DNA of 64,000 nucleotides, taken from NCBI RefSeq assembly GCF_026340565.1, contig NZ_JAPEPB010000001.1, positions 4,130,501 through 4,194,500 on the forward strand. The letters are read 5' to 3'. Each line of letters starts with the position of its first letter. The stretch's first letter is position 1. Source of the DNA: Kitasatospora sp. NBC_01287 (GTDB lineage: Bacteria > Actinomycetota > Actinomycetes > Streptomycetales > Streptomycetaceae). A model generated the notes under the pieces. The model saw only the letters and a list, made by a program, of their open reading frames with translations, was not told where the DNA came from and did no database searches. A program made the position numbers and the translations under genes. This document shows, one piece after another, positions 16,550 through 24,608 of the stretch.

Positions 16550-16585
16550 GTCCGGCCGCTGAGGTGCTCATCTCAGCGGCCGGAC
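16550..16585. terminator. Terminator between citA and serC
   Basis: A perfect 14-bp stem, GTCCGGCCGCTGAG pairing with CTCAGCGGCCGGAC, encloses an 8-base loop. It lies 65 bases after citA and 41 bases before the serC start, separating the two transcripts. Confidence 0.8.
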
Positions 16586-16626
16586 AGCCGTCCGGGGGCC
16601 CTCACGCGGCGCAGTAGGCTGCGCGC

Positions 16627-17748
16627 GTGGCCCAGATTCAGATCCCCGCTGACCTCAAGCCCGCCGACGGCCGTTTCGGCTGCGGCCCGTCCAAGGTGCG
16701 CCCCGAGGCACTCAGTGCCCTCGCCGCCACCGGTACCTCACTGCTCGGCACCTCGCACCGCCAGGCTCCCGTCAAGAACCTGGTGAAGCGCGTGCGCGAG
16801 GGCGTGAGCAGCCTCTTCTCGCTCCCCGAGGGATACGAGGTGGTGCTCGGCAACGGCGGCTCCACCGCCTTCTGGGACATCGCCGCCCTCGGGCTGGTGC
16901 GCCAGAAGTCGCAGCACCTGAACTTCGGCGAGTTCTCCTCGAAGTTCGCCTCCTCGGTCAAGGCCGTGCCGTGGCTGGACGACCCGAGCGTGATCAAGAG
17001 CGAGCCCGGCACCCACCCGCTGCCGGTCGCCGAGGCCGGCGTCGACGTCTACGCGCTGACCCACAACGAGACCTCCACCGGCGTCGCGATGCCGATCCGC
17101 CGCCCGGCGGGCACCGCGGGCGACGGCTCGCTGGTCCTGGTGGACGCCACCTCGGGCGCCGGCGGCCTGCCGGTGGACATCACCGAGACCGACGTCTACT
17201 ACTTCGCGCCGCAGAAGTCCTTCGCCTCGGAGGGCGGGCTCTGGCTGGCCGCCTTCTCGCCGGCCGCCCTGGAGCGCGCCGCCGAGATCGCCGGCTCCGG
17301 CCGCTACATCCCGCCGTTCTTCGACCTGCCGACCGCGATCGACAACTCCTCGAAGGACCAGACGTACAACACCCCGGCGATCGCCACCCTCTTCCTGCTG
17401 GCCGACCAGCTGGAGTGGCTGAACGGCAACGGCGGGCTCGACTGGGCCGTCGCCCGTACGGCTGAATCCTCGGGCCACCTCTACGGCTGGGCCGAGAAGT
17501 CCGCCTTCGCCAACCCGTTCGTCGCCGAGCCGGCCGAGCGCTCCCAGGTGGTCGGCACCATCGACTTCGACGAGTCGATCGACGCGGCCGCCGTCGCCAA
17601 GGCACTGCGCGCCAACGGCATCGTGGACACCGAGCCCTACCGCAAGCTGGGCCGCAACCAGCTGCGGATCGCGATGTTCCCGGCGATCGACCCCGCCGAC
17701 GTGCAGGCGCTGACCGCGTGCGTCGACTACGTGGTCGACCAGCTCTGA
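16627..17748 (+). CDS. serC: Phosphoserine aminotransferase
   Basis: A 373-residue actinobacterial-type phosphoserine transaminase. It converts 3-phosphohydroxypyruvate and glutamate to phosphoserine in serine biosynthesis. The PLP-lysine region F-A-P-Q-K-S-F-A-S-E-G-G is present. Substrate regions F-G-C-G-P-S-K-V-R-P near the start and T-H-N-E-T-S-T-G and V-D-A-T-S-G-A in the middle are typical. The start is GTG 16627 and the ribosome site is weak. A CTGACC-type repeat tract follows the stop. Confidence 0.93.
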   Translation: MAQIQIPADLKPADGRFGCGPSKVRPEALSALAATGTSLLGTSHRQAPVKNLVKRVREGVSSLFSLPEGYEVVLGNGGSTAFWDIAALGLVRQKSQHLNFGEFSSKFASSVKAVPWLDDPSVIKSEPGTHPLPVAEAGVDVYALTHNETSTGVAMPIRRPAGTAGDGSLVLVDATSGAGGLPVDITETDVYYFAPQKSFASEGGLWLAAFSPAALERAAEIAGSGRYIPPFFDLPTAIDNSSKDQTYNTPAIATLFLLADQLEWLNGNGGLDWAVARTAESSGHLYGWAEKSAFANPFVAEPAERSQVVGTIDFDESIDAAAVAKALRANGIVDTEPYRKLGRNQLRIAMFPAIDPADVQALTACVDYVVDQL

Positions 17749-17805
17749 CCAGCCTGACCAGCCTGACCTGACCCGCCTGACCTGCTCTGACCTGCTCTGA
17801 CCTGC
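17742..17805. repeat. CTGACC-type repeat tract after serC
   Basis: CTGACCAGC and CTGACCTGCT units recur about seven times, starting at the serC stop codon. The tract resembles slippage-derived duplications of the stop-codon neighbourhood (gaccagctctgacc). It ends just before the strong terminator. Confidence 0.75.
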
Positions 17806-17814
17806 TGAGCAACG

Positions 17815-17854
17815 GCGAACGGGCCGCCGCCCCTCGGGGCGGCGGCCCGTTCGC
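17815..17854. terminator. Bidirectional terminator between serC and the 29-aa gene
   Basis: GCGAACGGGCCGCCGCCCC (17815-17833) and its exact complement (17836-17854) form a 19-bp stem with a 2-base centre. It is one of the strongest hairpins in the window and serves convergent transcription. Confidence 0.88.
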
Positions 17855-17867
17855 CTCTCCTGCGGCG

Positions 17868-17957
17868 CTACCTCTGCACCAGGGCGCCGATCAGCACGCC
17901 GACCAGGATCAGCAGGAAGGCGCCGGTGACGATGCGGGAACGAGTCTTGGGATCCAC
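17868..17957 (-). CDS. 29-residue single-TM small protein
   Basis: A short minus-strand frame with a GTG start at 17957 and a TAG stop at 17868 encodes 29 residues. A D-P-K-T-R-S-R head precedes one hydrophobic helix (I-V-T-G-A-F-L-L-I-L-V-G-V-L-I-G-A-L) and a V-Q-R end. The positive-inside head and uninterrupted membrane segment look real. I believe similar tiny proteins occur next to serC in streptomycetes. There is no clear ribosome site, so leaderless or weak translation is possible. Function unknown. Confidence 0.6.
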   Translation of the reverse strand: MDPKTRSRIVTGAFLLILVGVLIGALVQR

Positions 17958-17989
17958 GTTTCGAGCGTACCCGGCGCACCTGAGCCCGC

Positions 17990-18757
17990 TCAGAGCCGGG
18001 AGCCCCCGGTGGCGTCCAGCAGCTGGCCGGTGACCCAGCGGGCGTCGTCCGAGGCGAGGAACGCCACCACGTCGGCCACGTCGGCGGCGGTGCCCAGCCG
18101 GTTGAAGACCGAGTAGGCCTCGGCCCCGGCGCGCGCGGCCGGGTCGGCCAGCCAGTCGGCGTTGGTGTCCGTGTCGATCACCCCCGGCGCCACCGTGTTG
18201 ACCGTCACACCGCGCTCGCCGAGCTGCTGGGCCAGGGCCGCCGTCAGCACCTCCAGGGCGCCCTTGGCGGCCGCGTAGGCGATCAGGCCGGGCGTGGCGA
18301 TCCGGGTCGCGCCGGTGGAGACGTTGACGATCCGGCCGCCGTCCCGCAGCCGTGCCAGCCCCTGCTGGAGGATGAAGAACGGCGCCTTCACGTTGACCGC
18401 GAAGACCCGCTCGTACGCCTCCTCGGTGACCTCCTCGATGGTGCCCCGGGCCGCGATCCCGGCGTTATTGACCAGGATGTCCAGGCCGGCCGCGTCACCC
18501 CGGGCCGCCAGCGCCCCGTCGAAGGCGGCCCAGAGCGCCGCCGCGTCCCCGGGCACGCCCAGCTCGGCGCCGATCGCGAACGCCCGGCCGCCGGCCGCCT
18601 CGATCTCGGCCACCGTCTCCTTGGCCGCCGTCTCGTTGCCGCCGTAGTGCACCGCCACCAGCGCGCCCTCGCGCGCCAGCCGCAGCGCGATCCCCTTGCC
18701 GATCCCCCGACTGCCGCCGGTCACCAGTGCCGTCCTGCCGGAAAGTCCGCTGCCCAT
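17990..18757 (-). CDS. SDR-family oxidoreductase
   Basis: A 255-residue classical short-chain dehydrogenase. It has the cofactor motif T-G-G-S-R-G-I-G (T-G-x-x-x-G-x-G) near residue 13, N-N-A-G-I near 95, a catalytic serine in V-N-V-S-T-G and Y-A-A-A-K. An A-P-G-V-I-D-T-D segment and a C-terminal G-Q-L-L-D-A-T-G-G follow. ATG 18757 is chosen over the longer open frame because homology starts there. It is divergent from a TetR regulator, with two operator-like boxes between, so it is the likely target of that regulator. Confidence 0.88.
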   Translation of the reverse strand: MGSGLSGRTALVTGGSRGIGKGIALRLAREGALVAVHYGGNETAAKETVAEIEAAGGRAFAIGAELGVPGDAAALWAAFDGALAARGDAAGLDILVNNAGIAARGTIEEVTEEAYERVFAVNVKAPFFILQQGLARLRDGGRIVNVSTGATRIATPGLIAYAAAKGALEVLTAALAQQLGERGVTVNTVAPGVIDTDTNADWLADPAARAGAEAYSVFNRLGTAADVADVVAFLASDDARWVTGQLLDATGGSRL

Positions 18758-18768
18758 CGCCCCTCGCC

Positions 18769-18793
18769 TTTCTGTAGCGGTCGCTATGGAAAG
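18769..18793. promoter_or_regulatory. TetR operator box 1
   Basis: An imperfect palindrome with arms TTCTGTAGCG and CGCTATGGAA around GT. It is nearly identical to box 2, which begins 37 bases further on. It overlaps the SDR gene's 5' region, 12 bases from its start codon. Confidence 0.65.
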
Positions 18794-18805
18794 AACGTAG
18801 CACGG

Positions 18806-18830
18806 TTTCTGTAGTGGTCGATATAGAATC
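18806..18830. promoter_or_regulatory. TetR operator box 2 overlapping the tetR promoter
   Basis: This is the second copy of the box (TTCTGTAGTG...TATAGAATC). It contains TATAGA at 18822-18827, which is 8 bases before the ATG at 18836 and could be the -10 of a leaderless tetR transcript. That suggests autorepression. Confidence 0.6.
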
Positions 18831-18835
18831 TGGAC

Positions 18836-19456
18836 ATGACGACATCCCCGACCCGTGGCCGCCCCCGGTCCTTCGACCGCGAGGCGGCGCTGGACGCGGC
18901 CACCCGGCTGTTCTGGGAGCAGGGCTACGAGGCCACCTCGATCGCCGACCTGACGGCGGTGATGGGCATCCGGGCGCCCAGCCTCTACGCGGCCTTCGGC
19001 GACAAGCGGACGCTCTTCGAGGAGGCGGTCGGCGCCTACCGCGACTCCTACGGCGCCTTCATGGCCCGCGCGCTCGCCGAGGAGCCGACCGTGCGCGGCG
19101 GGGTGGCGCGCCTGCTGCGCGAGACGGCGCGGGAGTTCAGCGCGCCCGGGCGGCCGCACGGCTGCCTGGTGATCAGCGCTGCGGTCAACTGCGGAGACCC
19201 TGAGGTGCGGGCTCGGCTGCGGGCGATCCGGGAGGGCAACACCGCCGAGATCCAGCGGCGGATCGCGGCGGCGGTGGCGAGCGGCGAGGAGCCGCCGGAG
19301 GCCGACCCGCGCGCCCTGGCCCGGCTCACCGGCGCGGTGGTGCAGGGCATGTCGCAGCAGGCCAGGGACGGGGTCGGGCGGGCGGATCTCGAACTGGTCG
19401 CGGCGGCGGCGATGCGGGCCTGGCCGGCGGCGGTCAGCCCGGCGGCGGCGGGGTGA
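18836..19456 (+). CDS. TetR/AcrR-family regulator
   Basis: A 206-residue TetR repressor. The N-terminal helix-turn-helix reads A-A-T-R-L-F-W-E-Q-G-Y-E-A-T-S-I-A-D-L then M-G-I-R-A-P-S-L-Y-A-A-F-G-D-K. The C-terminal ligand domain contains P-H-G-C-L-V-I-S-A-A. It is divergent from an SDR gene, and two near-identical palindromes lie between them. The start codon has no Shine-Dalgarno sequence and a -10-like TATAGA just upstream, consistent with a leaderless mRNA. It probably represses itself and the SDR gene. Confidence 0.88.
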   Translation: MTTSPTRGRPRSFDREAALDAATRLFWEQGYEATSIADLTAVMGIRAPSLYAAFGDKRTLFEEAVGAYRDSYGAFMARALAEEPTVRGGVARLLRETAREFSAPGRPHGCLVISAAVNCGDPEVRARLRAIREGNTAEIQRRIAAAVASGEEPPEADPRALARLTGAVVQGMSQQARDGVGRADLELVAAAAMRAWPAAVSPAAAG

Positions 19457-20021
19457 GCGGAGGGGTGAGCGGAGGGGTGAGCGGCCAGCGGTCGACGGTG
19501 GTGTAGCGGGCGCGGCCGCTGTCGAAGTCGCTGCGCATCAGCCGGAACTCCGCCGCCGGCCAGCCTGCGCCCTGGAACCCGGCCAACTGCTCGGCGGCCG
19601 TGCGGATGACGGTGCGCCCCTCGCGACCGTCGCGGGCCAGGGTGAGATGGGGGTGGAACCCGGACTGCTCCGCCGCGTCCAGCACCTCGGCCGCCGCCCG
19701 CGTGACGCCCTGGGCGAGCGAGCGGAGCACCCGCGTCTGCCCGGCCACCCCGGCCCACAGGACGCGGTCACCGAAGTGGCCACCCCCGGCCAGGCACAGG
19801 CGGTGCGGGGGCGAGCCGAGCGCGGCCCGCCCGAGGGCGGCGCGCAGCGGGGGCAGTTGGTCCTCGGGCACCGACCCGAGGAACGCGAGGGTGAGGTGCC
19901 AGCCCTCCTCCGCCGTCCAGCGCAGCCGCTCGGCTCCGGGCAGCGCGCGCAAGGGGGCGACGGCGGCGGCGAGTTCGGCCACCGCGTCGGCGGGCGGCAG
20001 GACGGCGACGAAGAGTCTCAT
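19434..20021 (-). CDS. thpR: RNA 2',3'-cyclic phosphodiesterase
   Basis: A 195-residue 2H-phosphoesterase (LigT/ThpR). The two H-x-T motifs are H-L-T-L-A-F-L-G near residue 42 and H-L-T-L-A-R near 124. Members hydrolyse 2',3'-cyclic phosphate RNA ends. The C-terminus is P-L-T-P-P-L-T-P-P-L-T-P-P-P-P, encoded by 12-bp repeats that overlap the 3' end of the convergent TetR gene by 23 bases. Confidence 0.88.
   Translation of the reverse strand: MRLFVAVLPPADAVAELAAAVAPLRALPGAERLRWTAEEGWHLTLAFLGSVPEDQLPPLRAALGRAALGSPPHRLCLAGGGHFGDRVLWAGVAGQTRVLRSLAQGVTRAAAEVLDAAEQSGFHPHLTLARDGREGRTVIRTAAEQLAGFQGAGWPAAEFRLMRSDFDSGRARYTTVDRWPLTPPLTPPLTPPPPG
19450..19484. repeat. 12-bp tandem repeat at the tetR/thpR convergent ends
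   Basis: Three copies of GGGGTGAGCGGA. The first copy carries the stop codon of the TetR gene. On the minus strand the array encodes the L-T-P-P repeats of ThpR. Confidence 0.85.
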
Positions 20022-20052
20022 GGGCGGGCGCTCCCCGGCGGTTGCCGCGAAC

Positions 20053-20589
20053 TCAGCTGGACGGCGTGACCGGGGACCGCAGGCCGAGCCACTGTTCGGC
20101 GTCCCAGGCGTGGTACCGCTCCACCTCGGTGAACCCCAGCTTCGCCGCGAGGCGCATCGAGCCGGTGTTGGCGGTCTGGGTGGCGAGTACCACCGGCTCG
20201 CCGGGAAGGGCGCCGTCGAGCCAGTCGAGCGCCGCCGCGCACGCCTCGGCGGCGTATCCGGATCCCCACGCCCGTGGCAGGAACAGGTAGCCGAGATCGG
20301 GCTTCCCCGCAGCAGCCGGGCGATGCTGCTCCGACGCCCTCCTGAGCAGGATCTGGCCGATCATCACCCCGTCGAGGTCAACGACGAAACTCCCCGGCCA
20401 CCGCTCGGGCACCTCGGGCAGCTCGCGCTCGAGCTCGTCACGCGACCGGGGGCCGCCGAGGTAGGCGTGCACCTCCGGCGACGCCAGCAACTCGACGAAC
20501 GCCGCACGGTCCCGGGCCTCGGACTCACGGAGCAAGAGCCTCTCGGTCCTGATCGGCTCAGGCGGCCAAACCACGGGTCCCAGTTCCAT
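20053..20589 (-). CDS. GNAT-family N-acetyltransferase
   Basis: A 178-residue RimJ/RimL-like acetyltransferase. The opening T-E-R-L-L-L-R is typical. The acetyl-CoA loop region is P-R-A-W-G-S-G-Y-A-A-E-A, followed by N-T-G-S-M-R-L-A-A-K-L-G-F. It may acetylate a protein N-terminus or a small molecule; the substrate is unknown. About 195 bases to the next gene hold nothing recognisable. Confidence 0.85.
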   Translation of the reverse strand: MELGPVVWPPEPIRTERLLLRESEARDRAAFVELLASPEVHAYLGGPRSRDELERELPEVPERWPGSFVVDLDGVMIGQILLRRASEQHRPAAAGKPDLGYLFLPRAWGSGYAAEACAAALDWLDGALPGEPVVLATQTANTGSMRLAAKLGFTEVERYHAWDAEQWLGLRSPVTPSS

Positions 20590-20785
20590 CCGCGCACGCT
20601 AACACGTGGTCGAACCAGCCGAACGGGGATGCCTGGCTCCACCTGGATCCGAACCCCGAACAAGGCCTGGACGTACTGGCCCGTGAGGTCCGGGCCTCGA
20701 CTCCCGGGGGCGGATGGCCCAGCTCCAGTCGTGGATCGTGGCCTGATGCCGCTCATGCGCCCCGGCGCCCGCAGCGCGATCGAGA

Positions 20786-21484
20786 TCAGTTGACCTGGCC
20801 GGCGGGCCGCACAACGAGGTGATTGACGTCCACGCCTTCGGGTTGATCGACGGCGAACAGGATCGCCTCGGCGACCTGCTCGGCGGTCAGTGTCGGCGCC
20901 GCTGCGGGTGATCCACCGCGCTCGTCCCAGAACGGGGTGTCCACAACCCCTGGGGCGACAAGAGTGACGCCGACGCGGTCCTTGGCCACCAGGAGCCGGA
21001 CGTTCTCGGCCAGGGCGTGCGCGGCCCACTTGGTGACGGAGTACAGGTTGCCGGGCGTGTTCCTGGTGCCCGCGACCGAACCGACGATCACGATCCGGCC
21101 CTTGGACTTCCTCAGGTGTGGCAGTACCTCGCGTACCAGCAGAGCCGGGCCGAGGACGTTGGTGAGAACCATGGCACGCATGGCCGCAGGGTCGTGGTCC
21201 TCCAGCGTGCCGGGCAGGGAGAACCCGGCGTTCGCGATCACCGTGTCCAATCGGCCCCACAGGCCCACGACTTGACGCACGGCATCGGCGACATGGCGCT
21301 CGTCGCCGGCGTCACCGATGATGGTCAGCAACCGCTCGCCCGCTCCGGTGGAGGTGGCGAACGCGGCCAGGCGATCGGCATCGCGGCCGGTGATCGCCAC
21401 GCGGTGGCCTTGCTTGAGCAGGACACGGGCAGTGGCCGCACCGATCCCGCTCGAACCGCCGGTGATCAACGTGACGGGTTCCAT
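20786..21484 (-). CDS. SDR-family oxidoreductase
   Basis: A 232-residue short-chain dehydrogenase with T-G-G-S-S-G-I-G near residue 8, A-N-A-G-F near 82, V-G-S-V-A-G and Y-S-V-T-K (catalytic Tyr-x-x-x-Lys). ATG 21484 is preceded by AAGGAGG, which settles the start over the longer open frame. It is divergent from the alpha/beta hydrolase at 21681. The substrate is unknown; the family includes ketoacyl reductase-like and serine dehydrogenase-like enzymes. Confidence 0.88.
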   Translation of the reverse strand: MEPVTLITGGSSGIGAATARVLLKQGHRVAITGRDADRLAAFATSTGAGERLLTIIGDAGDERHVADAVRQVVGLWGRLDTVIANAGFSLPGTLEDHDPAAMRAMVLTNVLGPALLVREVLPHLRKSKGRIVIVGSVAGTRNTPGNLYSVTKWAAHALAENVRLLVAKDRVGVTLVAPGVVDTPFWDERGGSPAAAPTLTAEQVAEAILFAVDQPEGVDVNHLVVRPAGQVN

Positions 21485-21680
21485 GGCACGGCCTCCTTGG
21501 TGACGGCGGTATCGGCGATGCGCCAGGCTCCAGGTGTCGATGAACACCGAGTTGGCGGACGCAGGCTACCCGATAGTCATGATGTCGTGAGGCAACACGA
21601 ATATCGGGCGGCCCGCGCTGCGAGTACCGGCAACAACGAAGATCACGATCTACGACTGGAGCACTCGGATCGACCGCCAT

Positions 21681-22436
21681 ATGAAGGACTGTCAATTCAC
21701 CGGCCGCGACGGCGTGGAGCTGGCGTGCCGCGAGACCGGGCCCGGGTCCGGTCGACCGCTGATCCTGCTGCACGGCTTCATGGGCGCGGGTTCGCACATG
21801 CTCGACGGCTGGGCCGACACATTCGCCGAGCGGGGGCGCCGCGTCATCGCGCCGGACTTCCGTGGCCACGGGCAGAGCACGCGGCCGCACGACCCCGCCG
21901 CCTACCCGCCGGACGTCCTGACCGATGACGTGCTCGCCCTGGTCGAGCACCTCGGTCTCGGCGACGGGGAGTACGACCTCGGCGGCTACTCGCTCGGCGC
22001 GCGGACCGTGCTGCGCCTGCTCGCCCGGGGCGCCCGGCCGGGCCGCGCGATCGTGGCCGGGCAGGGACTGGCGAAGGTGACCGGCCCCCAGGGCAGGGCG
22101 AGTCACACCGTGCTCACCGCGCTCGTCGCCGGGGAGCCGATCGAGCCCGGCTCGCGCGACGCGCTCATCGCGCAGTGGATCACGAAGCTCGACGCCGACC
22201 CCCTGGCGCTGCTGCTCGTGCTGGACTCGCTCCTCCCGACCCCGGCGGACGCCCTGCACCGGATCACCGTCCCGACCCTCGTCGCGATCGGCGACCGGGA
22301 CGACCGCGCGGACGCCGACGAGCTGGCGGCGCGCCTGGGCGACGCCCGCTTCATCCAGGTGCCGGGCGGTCACCAGAGCGCCTTCACCGCGCCTGAGCTG
22401 CTCGCGGCCATGGCGGAGTTCCTCGGCGGGGGGGTG
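21681..22436 (+). CDS. Alpha/beta hydrolase with apparent 3' frameshift
   Basis: An alpha/beta hydrolase with L-L-H-G-F-M-G near residue 29, D-F-R-G-H-G-Q-S near 60, nucleophile elbow G-G-Y-S-L-G near 100, acid in I-G-D-R-D-D and His in G-G-H-Q-S. The fold is complete by about residue 250 (M-A-E-F-L-G-G-G). The frame then stays open to 23291 and runs through the next gene in another phase. The run of seven G at 22428-22434 explains this: with six G, a TGA follows at once and the protein would be 251 residues. Either a sequencing slip, a natural frameshift or a long nonsense tail is possible. The end given assumes the six-G reading. Confidence 0.65.
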
Positions 22437-22506
22437 AACCAGGACGAACGGGACACCGAGGGAATTCGGTTGTGCCCGCCACCAGGGCGGATGCCAGAAT
22501 CAGCGG

Positions 22507-23058
22507 ATGACGCACATCATCAGGTCCGTACGGCAGGACGACTGGACCAGGGCCAAGGCGCTGCGGCTGGACGCGTTGCGGGATCCGATCGCGCACCTCG
22601 CCTTCCTCGACACCTACGAGCAGGCCGCCGCCCGCCCCGACGAGTTCTGGCAGGACCGTGCCGCCGGAGCCGCCGAGGGCAGGACCAGCCGGCAGTTCGT
22701 CGCGGAGGCCGCGGACGGGCGCTGGCTCGGCACGGTCTCCGTGCTGGTCGAACGGTCCGGCACCGAGACCTTCTTCGGCGACGTCCCCGAGGTGTCCCAG
22801 ACGCACATCGTGGGCGTCTTCGTCCGGCCCGAGGCGCGCGGCACCGGGCTCACACAGGAACTCTTCCGAGCCGCCCTGGCCTGGTCCTGGTCACTGGCCG
22901 AGCCGCGGATCGACCGCGTACGGCTCTTCGTGCACGAGGACAACCCCCGAGCGGAAGCGCTCTACGCCAAGGTCGGATTCAAGCGCACCGGCTTCTCGAT
23001 CTCCGCCGCCAAACAGCCCACGAGCAGCGAGATCGAACTCGCCCTCCTCCGCGCCTGA
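22507..23058 (+). CDS. GNAT-family N-acetyltransferase
   Basis: A 183-residue acetyltransferase. The core strand and acetyl-CoA loop are V-G-V-F-V-R-P-E-A-R-G-T-G-L-T (R-x-x-G-x-G/A motif). The C-terminal N-P-R-A-E-A-L-Y-A-K-V-G-F-K-R-T-G signature is typical of GNAT enzymes. Substrate unknown. It lies inside the frame-open tail of the preceding hydrolase, which supports that tail being non-functional. Confidence 0.85.
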   Translation: MTHIIRSVRQDDWTRAKALRLDALRDPIAHLAFLDTYEQAAARPDEFWQDRAAGAAEGRTSRQFVAEAADGRWLGTVSVLVERSGTETFFGDVPEVSQTHIVGVFVRPEARGTGLTQELFRAALAWSWSLAEPRIDRVRLFVHEDNPRAEALYAKVGFKRTGFSISAAKQPTSSEIELALLRA

Positions 23059-23069
23059 CAGCGCCGCGA

Positions 23070-23273
23070 TCAACTCCTGCGGAGCGCCCCTGCCTTGACG
23101 CCGTCCACAAAAGCGGAGAAGGAGGCAGCGGGGAAGACGAGGGCGGGGCCCGCCGGGTCCTTGGAGTCACGCACGGGGACGAGGCCGTGGGTAGCGGATT
23201 GCGGGGCGCACTCGACGCACTGGCCGCCGCTCCCATCCGAGTAGCTGCTCTTGACCCACAAGAGGCTGGTCAT
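23070..23273 (-). CDS. DUF397 protein (partner of the upstream XRE regulator)
   Basis: A 67-residue DUF397 protein with the usual W-V-K-S-S-Y-S-D-G start, a central C-V-E-C-A and V-P-V-R-D-S-K-D-P. DUF397 proteins are small partners or antagonists of the XRE/DUF5753 regulators encoded just upstream, as in the WhiJ-type systems of Streptomyces. The ATG lies inside the 3' end of the XRE frame. The normal arrangement is a 4-base overlap, so the long overlap here is unusual. Confidence 0.85.
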   Translation of the reverse strand: MTSLLWVKSSYSDGSGGQCVECAPQSATHGLVPVRDSKDPAGPALVFPAASFSAFVDGVKAGALRRS

Positions 23274-24126
23274 CCGTCATTCCCTCCATAACGCTTCGAA
23301 CCAACTCTGCCGAAGCTGCAAGTGGCAGAGCCTGTGCGCGGACCCGATCATACGCATCGACACACCTGCTCACCCGGCGCGCATCGTCAATGAAGTGCCC
23401 CTGCTCGAAGCTCTCGGAATAGACGCGCTTCTGGCCGCTTCCCTGCTCAAGAATGATCATCCCGCTCATAGGGAGGCGCGTCGCCTCCCCGTCACCGAAC
23501 GGCAGCACCTGGAGCACAACGTTGGGCAACTGCATCATCGTGAGCAAGTGAGACAGCTGCTGCTGCATCAGTTCGCGACTCCCCACCACCCGCCGCAACG
23601 CCGCCTCGTCGACCACACAGACCAGACCGAGGCCGCCTGGCTCAAACAGCCTCCCCCGCCGGGACATTCTTTCCCGCACTCTGTCAGCGATCTGCTTCTC
23701 TCCCTCCCACGGGTTGTGCGCGGCGAATAGCGCCCGCATGTACGGCTCGATCTGCAGGAGGCCTGACAAGCGACCGGTAGACAGGTCGTACGACCGCACA
23801 GCCTTCGCCTCGGCCTTCCGATACTCCTCATACGCATCCCAGTTCGGGTGCGGCTGCGACAGGTACGGCTCCACCAGCTTGAACGCCGTCCACAACCGCC
23901 CACCCGCACCCAGCGCCTCGTCCAGCCGTCTCGCCCACTGCTCGTCCGGCTGGCTCTTGCCCAGCTCCAGGTGGCTGATCATCGTCTGATGTGTCGTCAG
24001 CAGGTCCGCCAGCTGCGCCTGGGTCAGCCCCCGCTCCTCCCGGATCATCCGCAGCACCCGGCCCCACGTCATCGGGCCCTCGTCCGACGCTGCCCCACCG
24101 TCAATGACTTCCAGCTCAACAGCCAT
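23167..24126 (-). CDS. XRE-family regulator with DUF5753 domain
   Basis: The helix-turn-helix is at about residues 20-70 (R-G-L-T-Q-A-Q-L-A-D-L-L...T-M-I-S-H-L-E-L-G-K), followed by a DUF5753 domain (Y-D-L-S-T-G-R-L-S-G-L-L-Q to F-I-D-D-A-R-R-V-S-R). ATG 24126 is chosen because GAGGGG sits 6 bases before it; ATG 24132 abuts that site. The frame overlaps DUF397 by 107 bases. The last about 35 residues (after S-V-M-E-G-M-T-D-D) are Arg/Pro-rich and unlike the family, so a 3' frameshift is likely. Such pairs regulate development or antibiotic production. Confidence 0.85.
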   Translation of the reverse strand: MAVELEVIDGGAASDEGPMTWGRVLRMIREERGLTQAQLADLLTTHQTMISHLELGKSQPDEQWARRLDEALGAGGRLWTAFKLVEPYLSQPHPNWDAYEEYRKAEAKAVRSYDLSTGRLSGLLQIEPYMRALFAAHNPWEGEKQIADRVRERMSRRGRLFEPGGLGLVCVVDEAALRRVVGSRELMQQQLSHLLTMMQLPNVVLQVLPFGDGEATRLPMSGMIILEQGSGQKRVYSESFEQGHFIDDARRVSRCVDAYDRVRAQALPLAASAELVRSVMEGMTDDQPLVGQEQLLGWERRPVRRVRPAIRYPRPRPRA

Positions 24127-24281
24127 GATCATCCCCTCAACAGTCTTGGCAAGTCTCTTGCCCAACCGCTTGTGACGCCATGGTCACACCACGAGACTGA
24201 AGTCCGCAGGGAAAATGGCTAAAAATCCCCGTTTTGCCCTGCTATGCCATGATCTGCCATCAGCTGCGGAGCCGATCTGCC

Positions 24282-24608
24282 ATGAAGAGCCACGACCACC
24301 CCACCCACACCCCGCCCCCGCCCGTCATCGAGCGCGGCCTGCCCGAGTGCGAGTGCCCCGCCGAGTGCGGCGGCCGGCCCGAGCTCTTCCAGCGCCTCGC
24401 CCCGGCCTACCCGACCGTCGACCCGTACACCAGCAAGCCTCCCGAGCACCCCCACCTGCCCAGCAGGCGCGGCGAGTTGGTGCATGACACGCTCAACAAC
24501 CGGTCCGGCGTGGTGATGGACCGCACCCGCGACCTCGTCTACCTGCGCCCCGAACGCGGCGGCCAGGAATGGGACGTCGACGTGAAGTGGCTGGTGAAGC
24601 CCTCGTGA
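24282..24608 (+). CDS. Conserved small hypothetical protein
   Basis: A 108-residue protein starting M-K-S-H-D-H-P-T-H-T. It has two cysteine-rich turns (P-E-C-E-C-P-A-E-C-G), then Y-T-S-K-P-P-E-H-P-H-L-P and a C-terminal D-T-L-N-N-R-S-G-V-V-M-D and W-D-V-D-V-K-W-L segment. The C-x-C-x3-C cluster could bind metal. It overlaps the next gene by GTGA. I do not recognise a named family. It is divergent from the XRE regulator, a plausible target. Confidence 0.6.
   Translation: MKSHDHPTHTPPPPVIERGLPECECPAECGGRPELFQRLAPAYPTVDPYTSKPPEHPHLPSRRGELVHDTLNNRSGVVMDRTRDLVYLRPERGGQEWDVDVKWLVKPS

Noticed and set aside
22437..23291. C-terminal extension of the alpha/beta hydrolase as a real domain
   Set aside because: It is Arg/Pro-rich, overlaps a good acetyltransferase gene in another phase and starts at a G homopolymer, so it is treated as frameshift read-through.
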